This document shows positions 13,101 through 25,200 of a stretch of DNA of 64,000 nucleotides, in pieces. Within the stretch, counting starts at the first letter, position 1. The number at the start of each line of letters is the position of its first letter. The notes under the pieces are model-generated. The model had not been told where the DNA came from. It did not search any database and saw only the letters and a program-made list of their open reading frames with translations. The stretch spans positions 37,541,404 through 37,605,403 of the forward strand of contig CM032122.1 in the NCBI GenBank assembly GCA_018894105.1, read 5' to 3'. This DNA is from Jacaranda mimosifolia (lineage: Eukaryota; Streptophyta; Magnoliopsida; Lamiales; Bignoniaceae). The translations under genes were made by a program, and so were the position numbers.

Positions 13101-16100
13101 AAAGACTCAAGGAAACCCTTTTTCAAGTTGTGTATTTCCTTTGAGGGATAAACAAATATCTGGCATTGAAAAGAAGAATACCCTCAAATATTTCCATTTC
13201 AGTCCGATCTTAGTTTTTATGGGAACCAGCAAAAAATAGAGAAGCATGACTTACTTTGCAGCTGGAGAAAGAATCTTGCTGATACTTCTTCCGAACACTG
13301 CGTAAATGTCTATATCCATGTCGATGAATTGTTTGCTGGATATCTTCTCGTGCATGACAAAAGATATTATTGTGGGGGCTTGGATTCTCCCACCATACAT
13401 TGAGTGAATCAGACTAAAGCCACACCGTTGCTTAAGGAGGGACATGGATTTATACTTCTACACCATGCTGATGTGCTAAACTAGAATATTTTATTTCAAT
13501 AGCCGACCTAATTTTGATTAATTAAGGTTAGTAGTTCTCCAACATCAAAAGCTTCTAAAGATGAAAAACTTGAAAATGTACTCAGAGGACCTTGTGTTGG
13601 CATAGAAAGGGTTGTTTTTCTATGTAGCTATCTAGTTAAAGTCTACATATTGTGTCTCACTCAATTTACTTGATTAAATATGTTGGTCTGTCTTGATTTA
13701 AGAAATCTAGCTCAGATTACAATTATTTCTGGAGAAATACTGACTAAAATTCGTCTGTTTCAGGAAAAGATTATGAGAGTGCCATATGGTCCTAAGAAAG
13801 AGTATTTCAAATACTCATTATTTCTTGTCTTCTGCAACCGCATCACAACTTCTGCTGTATCCGCTGGAGTTTTACTGGTAAGTGTGATCCAAGAACATGA
13901 TAGATTAGTTTTCTTATTGTTTATCTGGAAATCTTTTCATTGTTCAGTTCCAGTATGAACCACACATGTCTAGATGGTTTTTGATTGGATTGGTTTAATA
14001 TAAAGTGGTTTGACTGGTATGCTATTTGATTTATTAAACCTGATACTGTTCCTAAGTGTTATGCAACAAATGAACTGTAAGTCAATTATGACCTGAGCAT
14101 ATTAATCGCCAAATGCATCAGTTGGATGTACTGGAACTTTCAGTCTCTTATCTTTGAGTTCATTTACCTTTTTATTCCTATTAATATTTTCCCTTTTTTT
14201 TCCAGAGAAGTAAAAAGGCCTTGGACCCTGTTGCTCCAATTTACAAGTATGGTGTTGTATCAGTGTCTAATATACTTACTACCACTTGTCAGTATGAGGT
14301 AAGCTGCATGAATGCATTCAATCCTTGCAAAGTTGAGTCCTAACTGGTATGCTTTCAAATTTACCCCTAGAGGAACATTAATTGGGAAGATATTCTGTTC
14401 TTCTATTATTTACTTTGACATTGATTTATGTCTTTTTCTATTCCATGTAATACTTTAAGATGTAAAGGGAAGTGCTTAACATGAAAATTTTCTGGATATA
14501 CCTGCTCCAGGCTCTTAAATATGTCAGTTTCCCGGTGCAGACACTAGCAAAATGTGCCAAAATGATACCTGTAATGGTAAGTCTAATTTCATTCTTCACT
14601 GAAGTGATGTTTCCTGATTAATTTTATGTCACTGTTAAGAGAAACAATAGTCTGGAAACTCCTAAAGTTGGAAATGACAATGTCATATAACTTTGACCAA
14701 GAAAGTGAACTGCAGCAGCCTCATGTGGCTGTGCCTAAAGTGAGACTTTGGTGCAATAAGCTCCTCTACTAACTACATGCAACTTTTCAGTGCTTTCATC
14801 GCACAATCTTGGACTGCGCACCTTACACATTTTGCCTGGCCTCCCCTGTTACGAGGACCAAGATGCTTAAGTCTTACAACAATTTACACTTTCCTCCCAT
14901 TATCAACATGGGATGGGGTATTACATTGATATCAGTTTGAAAGAGTTGCCAGCATCTTTTTGTGTTGTTCTTCATTTTTAACTTTGGGATCAGCCCAAAT
15001 CTTATTTTTATTTAACTTAGTTGACAGTAGACTTCATGTATTCTAAAATTACATGTTAATCAGAAAATTTAAGTTTAGACACTTTAGGATGCTTGAAGTT
15101 GCACTCCTTTTCATTGTCTTACCTTTCTTTCTCATTTGGATGCAGATTTGGGGCACTGTTATCATGCAAAAGAAGTACACGGGACTTGATTATCTATTTG
15201 CCTTCTTGGTTACTCTGGGATGCTCAATTTTTATATTATTTCCGGTAAATATTTGTCAAATATCTAGATATAAGTGTTTTTCTAAATACTGCTTGCCAAA
15301 TAAGTCCTTTGCAGATTGTGAACTAAAATGTTTTACATGAAAAAAGAAAAAAATCAACTGAATTTATTTTGACAGATCTTTTTTGTAGTGGATTGCTGCC
15401 AAGTGATGTCATAATTTTACATTTTCTTTCTTTTCTTTAGGAAGAATTTTATAATTTCTTGTGCATGCTGTGAAGACCTCATAACTGTTTAGGCTTAGAT
15501 AGGAAAGTGATAGAAGGGAACAAAAGTTGCTTGTGATATATAGGAGTGTCTAGTAATGAAAAAAGCACGAAAAACCCTTAGAGAGAAGATGTAATGGTGA
15601 ACTCTGAAATTGAGATCAATGACCATAAATCCGTTTTCAAGTGCTTAAGAGAAGGTGCAACAGCACGGATGTCCTGGATTCCTCCTTTTCTCCTTTTCCT
15701 CTCTGATCTTCTTTTGTAAAGAATTAACATGAAGAATTAAGTTCAATGCAAAATGACTGCTTTGTAACTGGCAGAAGGAAAGATCGAGAAAACATGAATA
15801 ATTTTTTTTTTTTTGTAATGCACTCTTGAGTTTCAAAACAGACTGAAGAGTCTTTTTGGTACCCCTCTGTGTGTGTGTGTGTGTGTGTATTCTTTTGTAA
15901 AGAGTGAACTCTAAATGAAGAATTAGGTTTGATGCAATATGATTGATTTGTACGGCATCCTGGCAGAAGGCGAGTGGAAAAAAAGCAACATGAACAAAAT
16001 TCTTTGTAGTGAACTATTCAGTTCCAAAACACAGGTTAAAGAGTCTTTCTGGAGGTGGGAGTGAACAAAATTTTGGGTGTTATGCGCAAGAATTATTTCT

Positions 16101-19100
16101 CATTGTCAGTAACCCTCAGAGTTCATTGAGAGATGTTTGTATTTGCCAAGGGACTACAAAACAAAGTTCTCATACGTTTTTGCACTGTAGATATATGCGT
16201 TTTGTGAAGAAAAACATGTTTGAACAAGATAGCATTTTGCAAGATGCTATTTCTTTTTTCCTTTTCCTTTTTCTTTTGTTAGATAACTAAGGTGATGCTC
16301 AACTTGAAAATATCCATGTGATATCCTATGTCAGGTTATAATTGATTATCTTGCTCATTGCTTGTATAGTTTTTAAGTTGTTTACTTGATAAGGCTTTAG
16401 ATTTGTATTTGACTAGGGGACTAACAAACAAAAGTTCTCATACCTTTCTCACTGTAGATATAAGTGTTTCTTGAAGGAAAACATGTCCGAACAAGATAAC
16501 ACGTTGCAAGATGTTATTTCGTTTTTCCATTTCCTTTTTCTCTTGGTAGAGGACTAAGGTGTGCTCAACTTGAAAATATCCATATGATATCCTGTGTCAG
16601 GTTATAATTAATTAATTTGTCTTGCTCATTGCTTATATCGTTTTTGAAAGTTTTTCGTTGATAGTTAACGAGAGTTTTACTTTCAAATATAGGCAGGAGG
16701 TGATATTAGTCCATACAGTAGAGGAGGAGAAAGCACAGTTTGGGGTGTTTCCTTGATGATTGGTTATCTTGGGTATGACTAAATAATTCATTTCGTTAGC
16801 CTTTTAAACATCTATGTGAGTTATTCTTATGTTGACAAAGAACTCATATTACTTCAAACTATGCTTATTATTCTATTACATTCAACCCCACATGTATCAA
16901 ATGCACCACTTAATTTGTGTCTGACCTTTCTCGGAGTCTAATTTTGTTTTGTGGCAGTGAAATAGGCCCTAAGGACTAATCATCCATAGATTTACTAATG
17001 AAGTACCCATATGTCTAATTCAAAATGAACAAGAAATTTTTCCTCTTGTCAAAATTATGTGTACATCCTCTCCTGCACTGTATCCTAGGTACCCTTTCCA
17101 GAGTAAAGAGTTCTTTGTAACCAAGTTTTGGAAAATTAGATTTACACCTTGACTTTGTTGGGCATGAAAATAGTTATTCTTCATGTTCATTGATCATAAG
17201 TTATGCGACCAAATATCAAAAGCTTAATAACTCTTTATTGATACCGTAATCATCTTCCTTTATGATGCATCCGCTTGGTAGTGATGTTATTTTCAAATTG
17301 TGCCTTTAAACTGTGTTAACTAAAAGAAACATCCAAAAGCAGGTTTGTTTCTTTTGTTTCTGATGTTTGAGCTGTTTGACTTTATTTGATTGTGTATTGA
17401 CTTAATGTCTTCTTCCATTACTTTTTCAAATGGAAGTACCTCTTTTGATAATGTTGAAAAGAGTAGGGATGGTGGTGAGCTGGCTGAGAATTCATGTTAC
17501 CCTGAAGAATCAAAATGATTTTTACCTGGCTGATTTTAGGCTTAAAAAATTATAGTGAATGAAAATTATGGTTTATGAATAAATGCTGAGAAAATTTCCT
17601 CTCTATTCTTGAGGTGGAGAAGGAAGTATAGTGTTACATTTAATATGGATTGCTTAGTTCAATTTCGAAGTTTGAATAATGTTTGACTCTTAATTAGAGG
17701 ATTCAAATTTCCGCATATACCTAAAACTCAGTGAATTATGTGGACTTCATACAATTGATATCTACTTCGAGAATTATCACTTAATTCATGTTTCCTTCTG
17801 AACTTTGGATCTGGTACTGCTATAAAGTGCTAGCCTGGGTTTCAACCTTCTGTGAATAAGGTGACAAGTAAATTTACTATTTCTGGTCTGAGCGCTTACT
17901 CTTAATTATTATTGGCTTGTTTTTACAGGTTTGATGGCTTCACAAGCACATTCCAGGACAAGCTTTTTAAAGGCTATGATATGGAGATACACAATCAGAT
18001 ATTTTACACAACATTATGTTCTTGCATGATCAGTTTCACTGGTAAGATTAATGCTCGATCAATCTCCCATTCCCCATAGTTCTCTAGCTTTCATCATCTT
18101 ATTCGAATCTTGATCCCTTTAAAGGTTGGTTATAGATTAAATTGTAAATTTAGTGGAAAAGCCAACACAATTTTGGAGTCAAGTGGTAAAGCTGTCGCTT
18201 CAGTCTTCCAGTATTTCAGTGGTAGTATCACTTTACTAGTTTTGATACTCAAAATTGTCTTGGATAGCTGTAAGGAAACTTTGCTGATTTTGCAGTTCAT
18301 GGCTCGAAACTCGTAGGGGAGCAGTTTGTGTATGCTTTGCTTTGTTTCGTTATATTTCTCAAGGACAGACTCCAACTCTAATACACTTGCAAAATAAGTG
18401 TGCGTTCCTTTCGAGCCAGTATGAAAACAATATTTTCTTTCTCCAAAATACCCTCCCGAAACATATTACAACTATATGTATAACAATAAATTATTTCATA
18501 TATACACAACCAATTAATCATTATATATACATAAAAAATTTACTTTCATCCTACTAACCTAACAAAAAACTGATTGATGTGATATTTACAGTACAATTTG
18601 TCTCCTTCCAGAACATTTCCAAACAAACCATTTCATCTCAAAACATTTTCCAACAACCTCAAAACAATGACTAATATTACATTCACCAAACCCACTACCA
18701 AAATACATTTTCCTAGCACATTTTCCCCAAAACAAACAAACGAACCCCTTGTTTTTTTCTGAAGGTTCTTTTCAGATCATAAACAAGTTCAAGAGACACT
18801 GTCCGATCTCGGTTGATTCTCATTTATATTACGCCACAACAGGAAGCACTAAAGAACCCTGCCTGATTAAGGATGGAGGACTACCTATCATTTTACTTTA
18901 AAATGTGGCACATTTAGTTGACACATAATTTTAGCCAGGCTAAAAAGGTCTATACTTGATGATTGGAAATCTATGAATAAGGTTTGGTGTATAAAAGAGA
19001 TCATTTATGAAATGCCACCCCTTCTGCGACTTATAGTCATGTTTACCAGCTCAAGAAACCTCTTCTTGTACAGAACATTCCTTATTATCTCCTCCTGGAG

Positions 19101-20991
19101 ATTTTGAACTTCAAGGTCTGGCATGAATTTCTCTAATGCAAGGGTTGAAAACTTTGAACACTTGCTTGGTGCATATTCTTATGTATAATATCACTTTCTC
19201 AGGCTCTTCAGACATGAAAAAATGAATTGCTTGTAGAGGTCGGGCAGTCACTAATCATCAAGCATTGTTCATTCTGAATATCTACTTAGATTCAAAATTT
19301 CCTTTGACTAATTGCCATGGGGCCGGGGGGGTGGGGGTGCGGGCATAGTTATTAAAGGCGATCACCTTTGTCTCCTAAGGCGAGAGGCGACAAGGGCAAG
19401 GGAAAATCGCCTTTTCCTTCCCCCGGCGAGGCGGTTTAGAAAGGTGCTATAGAGGCACGCCTTTGCCCGCCTTTTCTCAAGCGAGAGGCGAGAAAAGGCG
19501 CGCCTTTGTGAAGCCAATTTTTTCGCAAGTTTTCAATGTCAAATTCCCAATAAAAAAGCCCCAAATTTAAAAGAAGAAAGAAGAAACCAAAATACACTTA
19601 AAAAAAAAAAAAAGCAAGCAGACAACTTAGCAAAGGAAAATAAGGCCGCCAAAATCACTTACCTATCTTATTCCTCTACCCCTCCCAAGTCCCAACAACC
19701 AGGCACTGTTGCACGACTTCCTGGTGACCACTTTGGTATAGAATTATGGATATTTGATGATTTTTATTTTTCCGTTAAGACTCTTTGTTTCTGATGATTT
19801 GCAGTTATTGCAATTAAAACTTGATTAACTTGAGTTTGATTTTATGATGTTATATTTGTTGCATATCTTACAGGTACTTTACTCTTATTAAATACATAAT
19901 ACATTTTATAAATTCTTATTTTAGCGCTTTGCTTCAAAAAGGAGAGCGCCTGTCGCCCCACCTCTTGCCTTAGGCACTAGAGGCGTTGTCGCCTCGCACC
20001 GCCTTTTGCATTTAATAACTATGGGTGGGGGGAAGAAGAACAGCTTTTAACTTGATAGGTGGCACTCTGCATGTCTTAGCAAATTTAGCACTCCTATGAA
20101 ATTGATTTGATGTTTCTTTACAAGTTACTCTGAATAATTGATATGGCTCTGTGAGTTACTTTTCTTTTATTCCACATTATACATAACAACATAATGTGAA
20201 CTAAAATATCTTTGCATTTCAGCTGCCAATATTGATTGCATGTTTCTGTTTGATTAATACACAGGTCTAATACTACAAGGAAATCTTCTCATGGCTATAG
20301 ATTTTGTTTCTCGGCACCATGATTGTTTTATTGACATCGTAATTCTTTCAACTGTAAGTTATAAACTATAGTCTTTTGCCTTTCATGCAAATCTATATTT
20401 GAACAATACTTCTTTTGTCCTTTTATCGTTCCTTGTCCCGTAGGCACATGAAATCAGTCTGTCATGCCTAACTGTAAAATCCATGACGCTAATGTGATTG
20501 TATTGCAGGTAGCAACAGTTAGTCAATTCTTTATTTCTTACACCATCCGCAACTTTGGTGCTCTGGCCTTCGCCACCATAATGACCACAAGACAGGTACA
20601 GCAATGGCTTTGATTTTATTCGACTCTATGAAAAGAAATTTTACAAAAAAGGCCTGATAGTTTTTCCTGCTGTTCTTTCTGGCACAATTCATTTGGATGG
20701 TTTATGTGCTTGTTAATGCAGTTGGTAAGCATTATGTTGTCCTGCGTATGGTTTGCCCATCCACTTAGCTCGGAACAATTGATTGGAGCGGTAAGCATCT
20801 GTCTTAATTCCTTTTATCTCAATGTCTGGAGATTTTCAGTCTTGATTCCTCTCTTCCATTTGAATGTCACTGGTCAGGTTATTGTCTTTGGTTCCATATA
20901 CTCAAAAAGCTTCTCAAAATGTAAACCAAGACCATTGTCATCAGAGCAAACAGAAAATGGTGCTTCTGATCCACCGAGGGCCAATGCATAA
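10116..20991 (+). CDS. UTR5: UDP-galactose/UDP-glucose transporter 5-like (SLC35B type)
   Basis: Eleven exons give a 345-residue nucleotide-sugar transporter: 10116-10229, 13764-13877, 14206-14298, 14511-14576, 15146-15244, 16693-16772, 17929-18041, 20265-20353, 20509-20595, 20722-20790 and 20878-20991. All joins keep phase with GT-AG borders. The product is hydrophobic throughout, as expected of a roughly ten-helix SLC35 protein of the ER/Golgi that exchanges UDP-sugars for UMP. Family-diagnostic blocks include AFAVAGIMSTLL, QTLAKCAKMIPVM, WGVSLMIGYLGFDGFTSTFQ and FGALAFATIMTTRQ; the tail is short and Lys/Ser/Pro-rich. Length equals that of the Arabidopsis UTR5A/UTR5B group as I know it. Intron 1 is about 3.5 kb with a C24 tract, intron 5 holds tandem duplications, and intron 7 carries two transposable elements. 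Substrate is inferred from family only. Confidence 0.93.
11507..11541. repeat. Poly-C tract followed by (AC)n in intron 1
   Basis: A run of 24 C followed by a short AC microsatellite in the first intron of the transporter. Length is prone to sequencing and replication error. Confidence 0.9.
15713..16050 (+). repeat. Imperfect tandem duplication in transporter intron 5
   Basis: A unit near 15713-15862 recurs diverged at 15892-16050. Both contain TTTTGTAAAGA, a GAAGAATTA block, a GGCAGAAGG block and AAAGAGTCTTT-like ends, and they are separated by a (GT)n microsatellite near 15871-15890. Confidence 0.7.
16139..16650 (+). repeat. Second tandem duplication in intron 5 (unit about 265 bp)
   Basis: 16139-16377 and 16408-16648 align through GTATTTG, AAAGTTCTCATAC, CACTGTAGATATA, GCTCAACTTGAAAATATCCAT and TCTTGCTCATTGCTT. 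Divergence is clear but modest, so the duplication is not recent. It lies just upstream of exon 6 at 16693. Confidence 0.8.
18385..18745 (-). mobile_element. Probable MITE family B copy in transporter intron 7
   Basis: In reverse complement it shows the GGAGGAGACAA-like block, a TGTAA..TCA(A/C)AT block and GGAAAATGTTTTG segments shared with repeats at 40205-40680 and 52830-53290. Ends are not sharply defined. Confidence 0.5.
19344..20023. mobile_element. Non-autonomous hAT-like element in transporter intron 7
   Basis: The 680-bp element has 13-bp perfect terminal inverted repeats, CATAGTTATTAAA at both ends. Its subterminal regions are packed with GAGGCG/CGCCT motifs, a composition unlike the flanking AT-rich intron. 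The 8-bp flanks, GGTGCGGG and GGTGGGGG, differ at one position and fit a hAT target duplication, though they lie in a G-rich stretch. No coding capacity. Confidence 0.75.
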
Positions 20992-22221
20992 CACGTCGGC
21001 TCTGTGAGTAGGGACGTGAAATGGGCTTGAGATCAGTAACCTCTTTAACTGTTTATGGAAAGATGGCTCCTCGTAAGTTCGAAAGCTTGGGCTCCATCTA
21101 AATATTTGACAAATTGGGTTTGCTTGGAGTAATTTTACCTGAAACTCCTGCAAGCAACAAAATGCATCCAGATTTCTTTCAAGTAACTTGCATCTGATGA
21201 CAGAATGACTATATAACATCTGAGTTTTGACTGCCCATTCCCACCTTTTTACAGTTGACACTTTTTTCTACCAGTGCCACAAGAATGACCCAGTTAAAGG
21301 TTCTTTCTTTTCTTTTTTTTAATGGATGTTGGTTGTTCTCTCAACCTCCATATTTATAGAAATTTTGCCAGAGGAAGGTGATAGATAGACAAGTTTTTGC
21401 GAAGTTGAGATCATTTGATTTGTTTCCCTGCGCTAATTTGCAATTTGATTTGTGGAAAAGGAAAAGAAGAAATGGAATACAGTGCCACAATATGGCAGTG
21501 TAGTGCAAAGGTACATTGGTTGTTCTTTTTCAACCGATGTGGTGTGAATTTATTTCTTTTCTTGCCTCAAAACATCATTATTTTCGCCATTGTTCTCATA
21601 TTAATCATGAGCAAGAGCAACTATAAAAACTGAGAAGATTTGCAATGATTGTATGCATTTACTTATAAATCCAGCGTCTGATATTGAAATTTCATGCGGG
21701 ATTGAATATCGCAAAGATCCCTGTTGTTAGCAGATGCAACGTTGTTATTGCAACATGACACAATGAAAACTTAGGTTTGGAATCTGTACCAGACGGCTAT
21801 TTTAAAAATTTAAAACATTGTTGTACCTTAAGATTTTAATCACCTAATCCAACACTGTCATGTGAATTGTTGGCTTTATAAACAATATAAAATGCCAATA
21901 TAATGAAAAAAATCTAAATTATTATATACTATTTAAGTAATTTTAATTATATTAATCTTGAAAATAACTCAAATTGATCGATATGAAATATTTAAAATTT
22001 ATGATATCTTGAAATTCCTTCGAAAAAAGAAAAAAAAAAAAAAAATAGAAACAAAAGAGAAAGAAGCCTCTTTTGAGCCCAATTATCGCTTGGGCCGAAA
22101 ATGCGAAAATAAAAGTTGCAGAGAGAGAGGAGATGGCGGGAAATCAAACATCGAATCGAAGGCTCTTCCCTCGATCTTTCTTCGTCCCTATAATCAAAGA
22201 CTCAGTAGCACAGAAAAGGAG
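20992..22221. other. Intergenic: transporter 3' region and RAD51D 5' region
   Basis: Probably holds the transporter 3' UTR (20992 to about 21650) and the RAD51D leader. No separate gene seen. AT-rich from 21800 to 21990, with an A-rich purine tract near 22024-22060. Confidence 0.6.
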
Positions 22222-25200
22222 ATGGCATCTTTAGAATCTCTGGAGCGGGATTATCCGCTCATTGATTCCAATTTCCGAGTGTTTTGTGCTTCTCACGGCA
22301 TTTTTACCGGTCCGTTTCTCTTTCTTAATTTTTCTTTTCGATTTAGCCCAATGGGGAGTGAGTTAGAAGATTATATTGGTGAATTTTGCATTTTTTTTGT
22401 GCATAAAACTTGAAAATTTGTTGTTGAGCTGAAATTCAGACAACCTAAGTTTTCCGTTCTCTTTGATTACAATTTTATTGTTGTCTTGAGTAAAGTGGAG
22501 AAAAAAGAGGTGTTGTAAGTTATTGGTTATTGAAATCATGTTTCGCCATTGTTTCGAGAAATTTTCGGCAGTTTCTGTTCTAATTATTTCAATCCGAGAT
22601 GATGATGATTGCAGTTTCGACATATGGGAATTCACTTAATTTAGTCTATCAGCAACATTTCTAGCATTTGATGGACTCAAGTTAGATTGTATTGATGCCT
22701 TCTTCTCTTTTTTCTTTTTGTAATTTAACTTCTTACTCTGTTCTCAGTTGAAGATTTTCTTGTGCATGATCTTTATGCATTAGAGGCCTTTATGGAACAG
22801 GGCTATGCACCAGACAGGTTGAAACAGGTTAGCTATTTTTGCAGTGCATAAATACATTCGATTTTGCCATATTATAGCGTGCTATATAACTAGCTGCTAT
22901 CTTTTGTTCATTGAAAGTTGGGTTATTACACAGGTTTTCTCTATAATAGAGAGTCAACATCGACCGTGGTTAAATGGTTTGGAGTTATTAGAGGATGCTC
23001 AACTACACAAGTCTACTCTATTGACAGGATGTGAAAGGTATGCTCCAGACAACTATATATATAATGTTATACAATTTGCATATAAACAGAGAGATGATGA
23101 CCGCTTTTGCCCTAGGATTGATATTCTTTTGCAGGGAGGCCTGTGTGAGGGATACATGACAGAGCTAGTTGGGCCATCAGCCTCTGGTAAAACTCAAGTA
23201 TGAGTCTCTAACATGATTAAAGGAAGCCCAATTTGTGGAGATTGAGGAGATTTCTGGTCTTTTTTCCTTTTCATAAATTTGGAATGAGCAATATAGTAAA
23301 TTAAAGGCTGATGTTTAATTTCCAGTATTTCATTCTATGGTGTGAAAAATTACTGCATAGGTTTGCCTGAAAGCTGCCTCGCATATAGCAAGAAAGTATT
23401 CAGGCACAGTTATGTACTTTGACTCGGGCAATTCCTTCTCACCAAAACGGATTGCACAGTTTCTCAGTGAATCATCATATCCCGATAATGCAGAGGTGGA
23501 AACATAGAATTTTGAGATTGTATCGCATTTGTCTCTTTCTATTGGTCTATTTACTCCAAAGCAATTAATTAGAAAAGAGTTGGAGTAATTTCCTGTTGAT
23601 TCAAAATTTAGAAGTTTGCTGTGCAGTTATCCCCTTGCAAATGCTTTTAATAACTTTATGGAACTATATAAGCTTAGGACATTGGTAAGACAACAATGAA
23701 TGTGTATTTGTATTGTTACATTCGGACTATCAAATTATTAGCTTAACTAAGTTTTGTGTCCTAGCTCTAATTGAGATTGGGTTCCTATATATTTCTTTCA
23801 GGTCTTCAGAAACTTCCCTTCTGTTGTTGACATATTAATATCCATATACTCTGGTGTTTCTACAGGTAAACAAAACTGCTCAACAGGTAATGAACAGTAT
23901 AATATGTCATTCTATATTCGACATCTTTACTCTCCTGGATATGCTCCATCAGTTAATGAATAATTTGAAATCTCAGGTATTCAATTATATAATGCATTTC
24001 AATTTGTTTAGTTACCTTATCCCTGTGATTTGTATCTCCTGTTTGTTAAGAATGTAGAAATTGTTTTAATGGTTACCCGGAGATATTTATTTGCAGACTG
24101 TTTGCCAGGTCCGGATGCTTATCATTGATTCACTTTCATCACTTATAGCTCCAGTTCTTGGAGGTGGTGGTGCACATGGTATACATTTTGTAAACATAGA
24201 TTCACCTATCAATTGGAAACACAATTGGCAAAATTATTTTGCATAAGAACCTCATAAATGTGACGTCTCAATGTGAACTAAGATCATCCATATCATAAAT
24301 CTTATATCTACTTATATGAGTTAAGACATGGAACACTATCGTCCTTGTTGGTTTTTTGGTAGAGTATGACTTTTTCTGAAGAATATTATCAACATTTCCA
24401 CGGCTCTTGAACTATTATATTCAATTGGTAGCACTTATACAAAAAGGCTCACGATTCAAATTACTTGTTAAACTGCTTTATCAATAACAGAATTTCTTGA
24501 TAAATATTCAGATAAACCGATTAAGATTGTTCAGTATCTTATAGATGTTCCGAGATTAGATTGACATCAGTATAGCGAGATGGTTCACATGCAGTTCGGA
24601 CTGTATATGGATTTCATTAGCCAGTCACAATTAGGATGTGCAATTAAAGGCTAAAAAATTGAAAAGCACAGAAACTTTTCATTATGCTGCTCATGTATGC
24701 TGGAGTAGTACCTAAAGCTTTCTGCTTGGTGGGCTATGTATACAGGACATGCCTTAATGGTTACTGTTGGATTCTTGTTGAAGGAGCTTGCACATGAGCA
24801 TAACCTTTCCGTTGTGGTAACTGCTGCTCTGATACTTGTCTTTTTCTGCTTGGCAGTATTGTGCTTTCTTTCTTCGTTTGAAGTTCTTGATTTTCAAAAT
24901 GGTACTCAAGACTTAATCACTTGAAGTTTTCAAGGATGTGAAGTTGATGATTAAAGCTTTAATTACCATATCCTTTTTTAAAAACCTAATCCAGAAAATT
25001 AACCGGCCTAGAGATTCTGTGGAAATTTGCCTGTTCAAATGTCCAGGTGAAACAACAGTCACATTGTTGGGTTGTAAGCTTTTTCAGAAAAACAAAAAAG
25101 GAAAAGAAACATTCAAATATTGGACTACATTTATGTTTTGCATCCTTAAATGGAAATTTATTCTTAGAAATGTATTAATCTACTTCTAGAAATATATTGA

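Noticed and set aside
21958..22413. RAD51D N-terminal extension from an upstream in-frame ATG
   Set aside because: The frame is open but runs through an A-rich leader and then reads past the exon 1 donor; the family start aligns with 22222.
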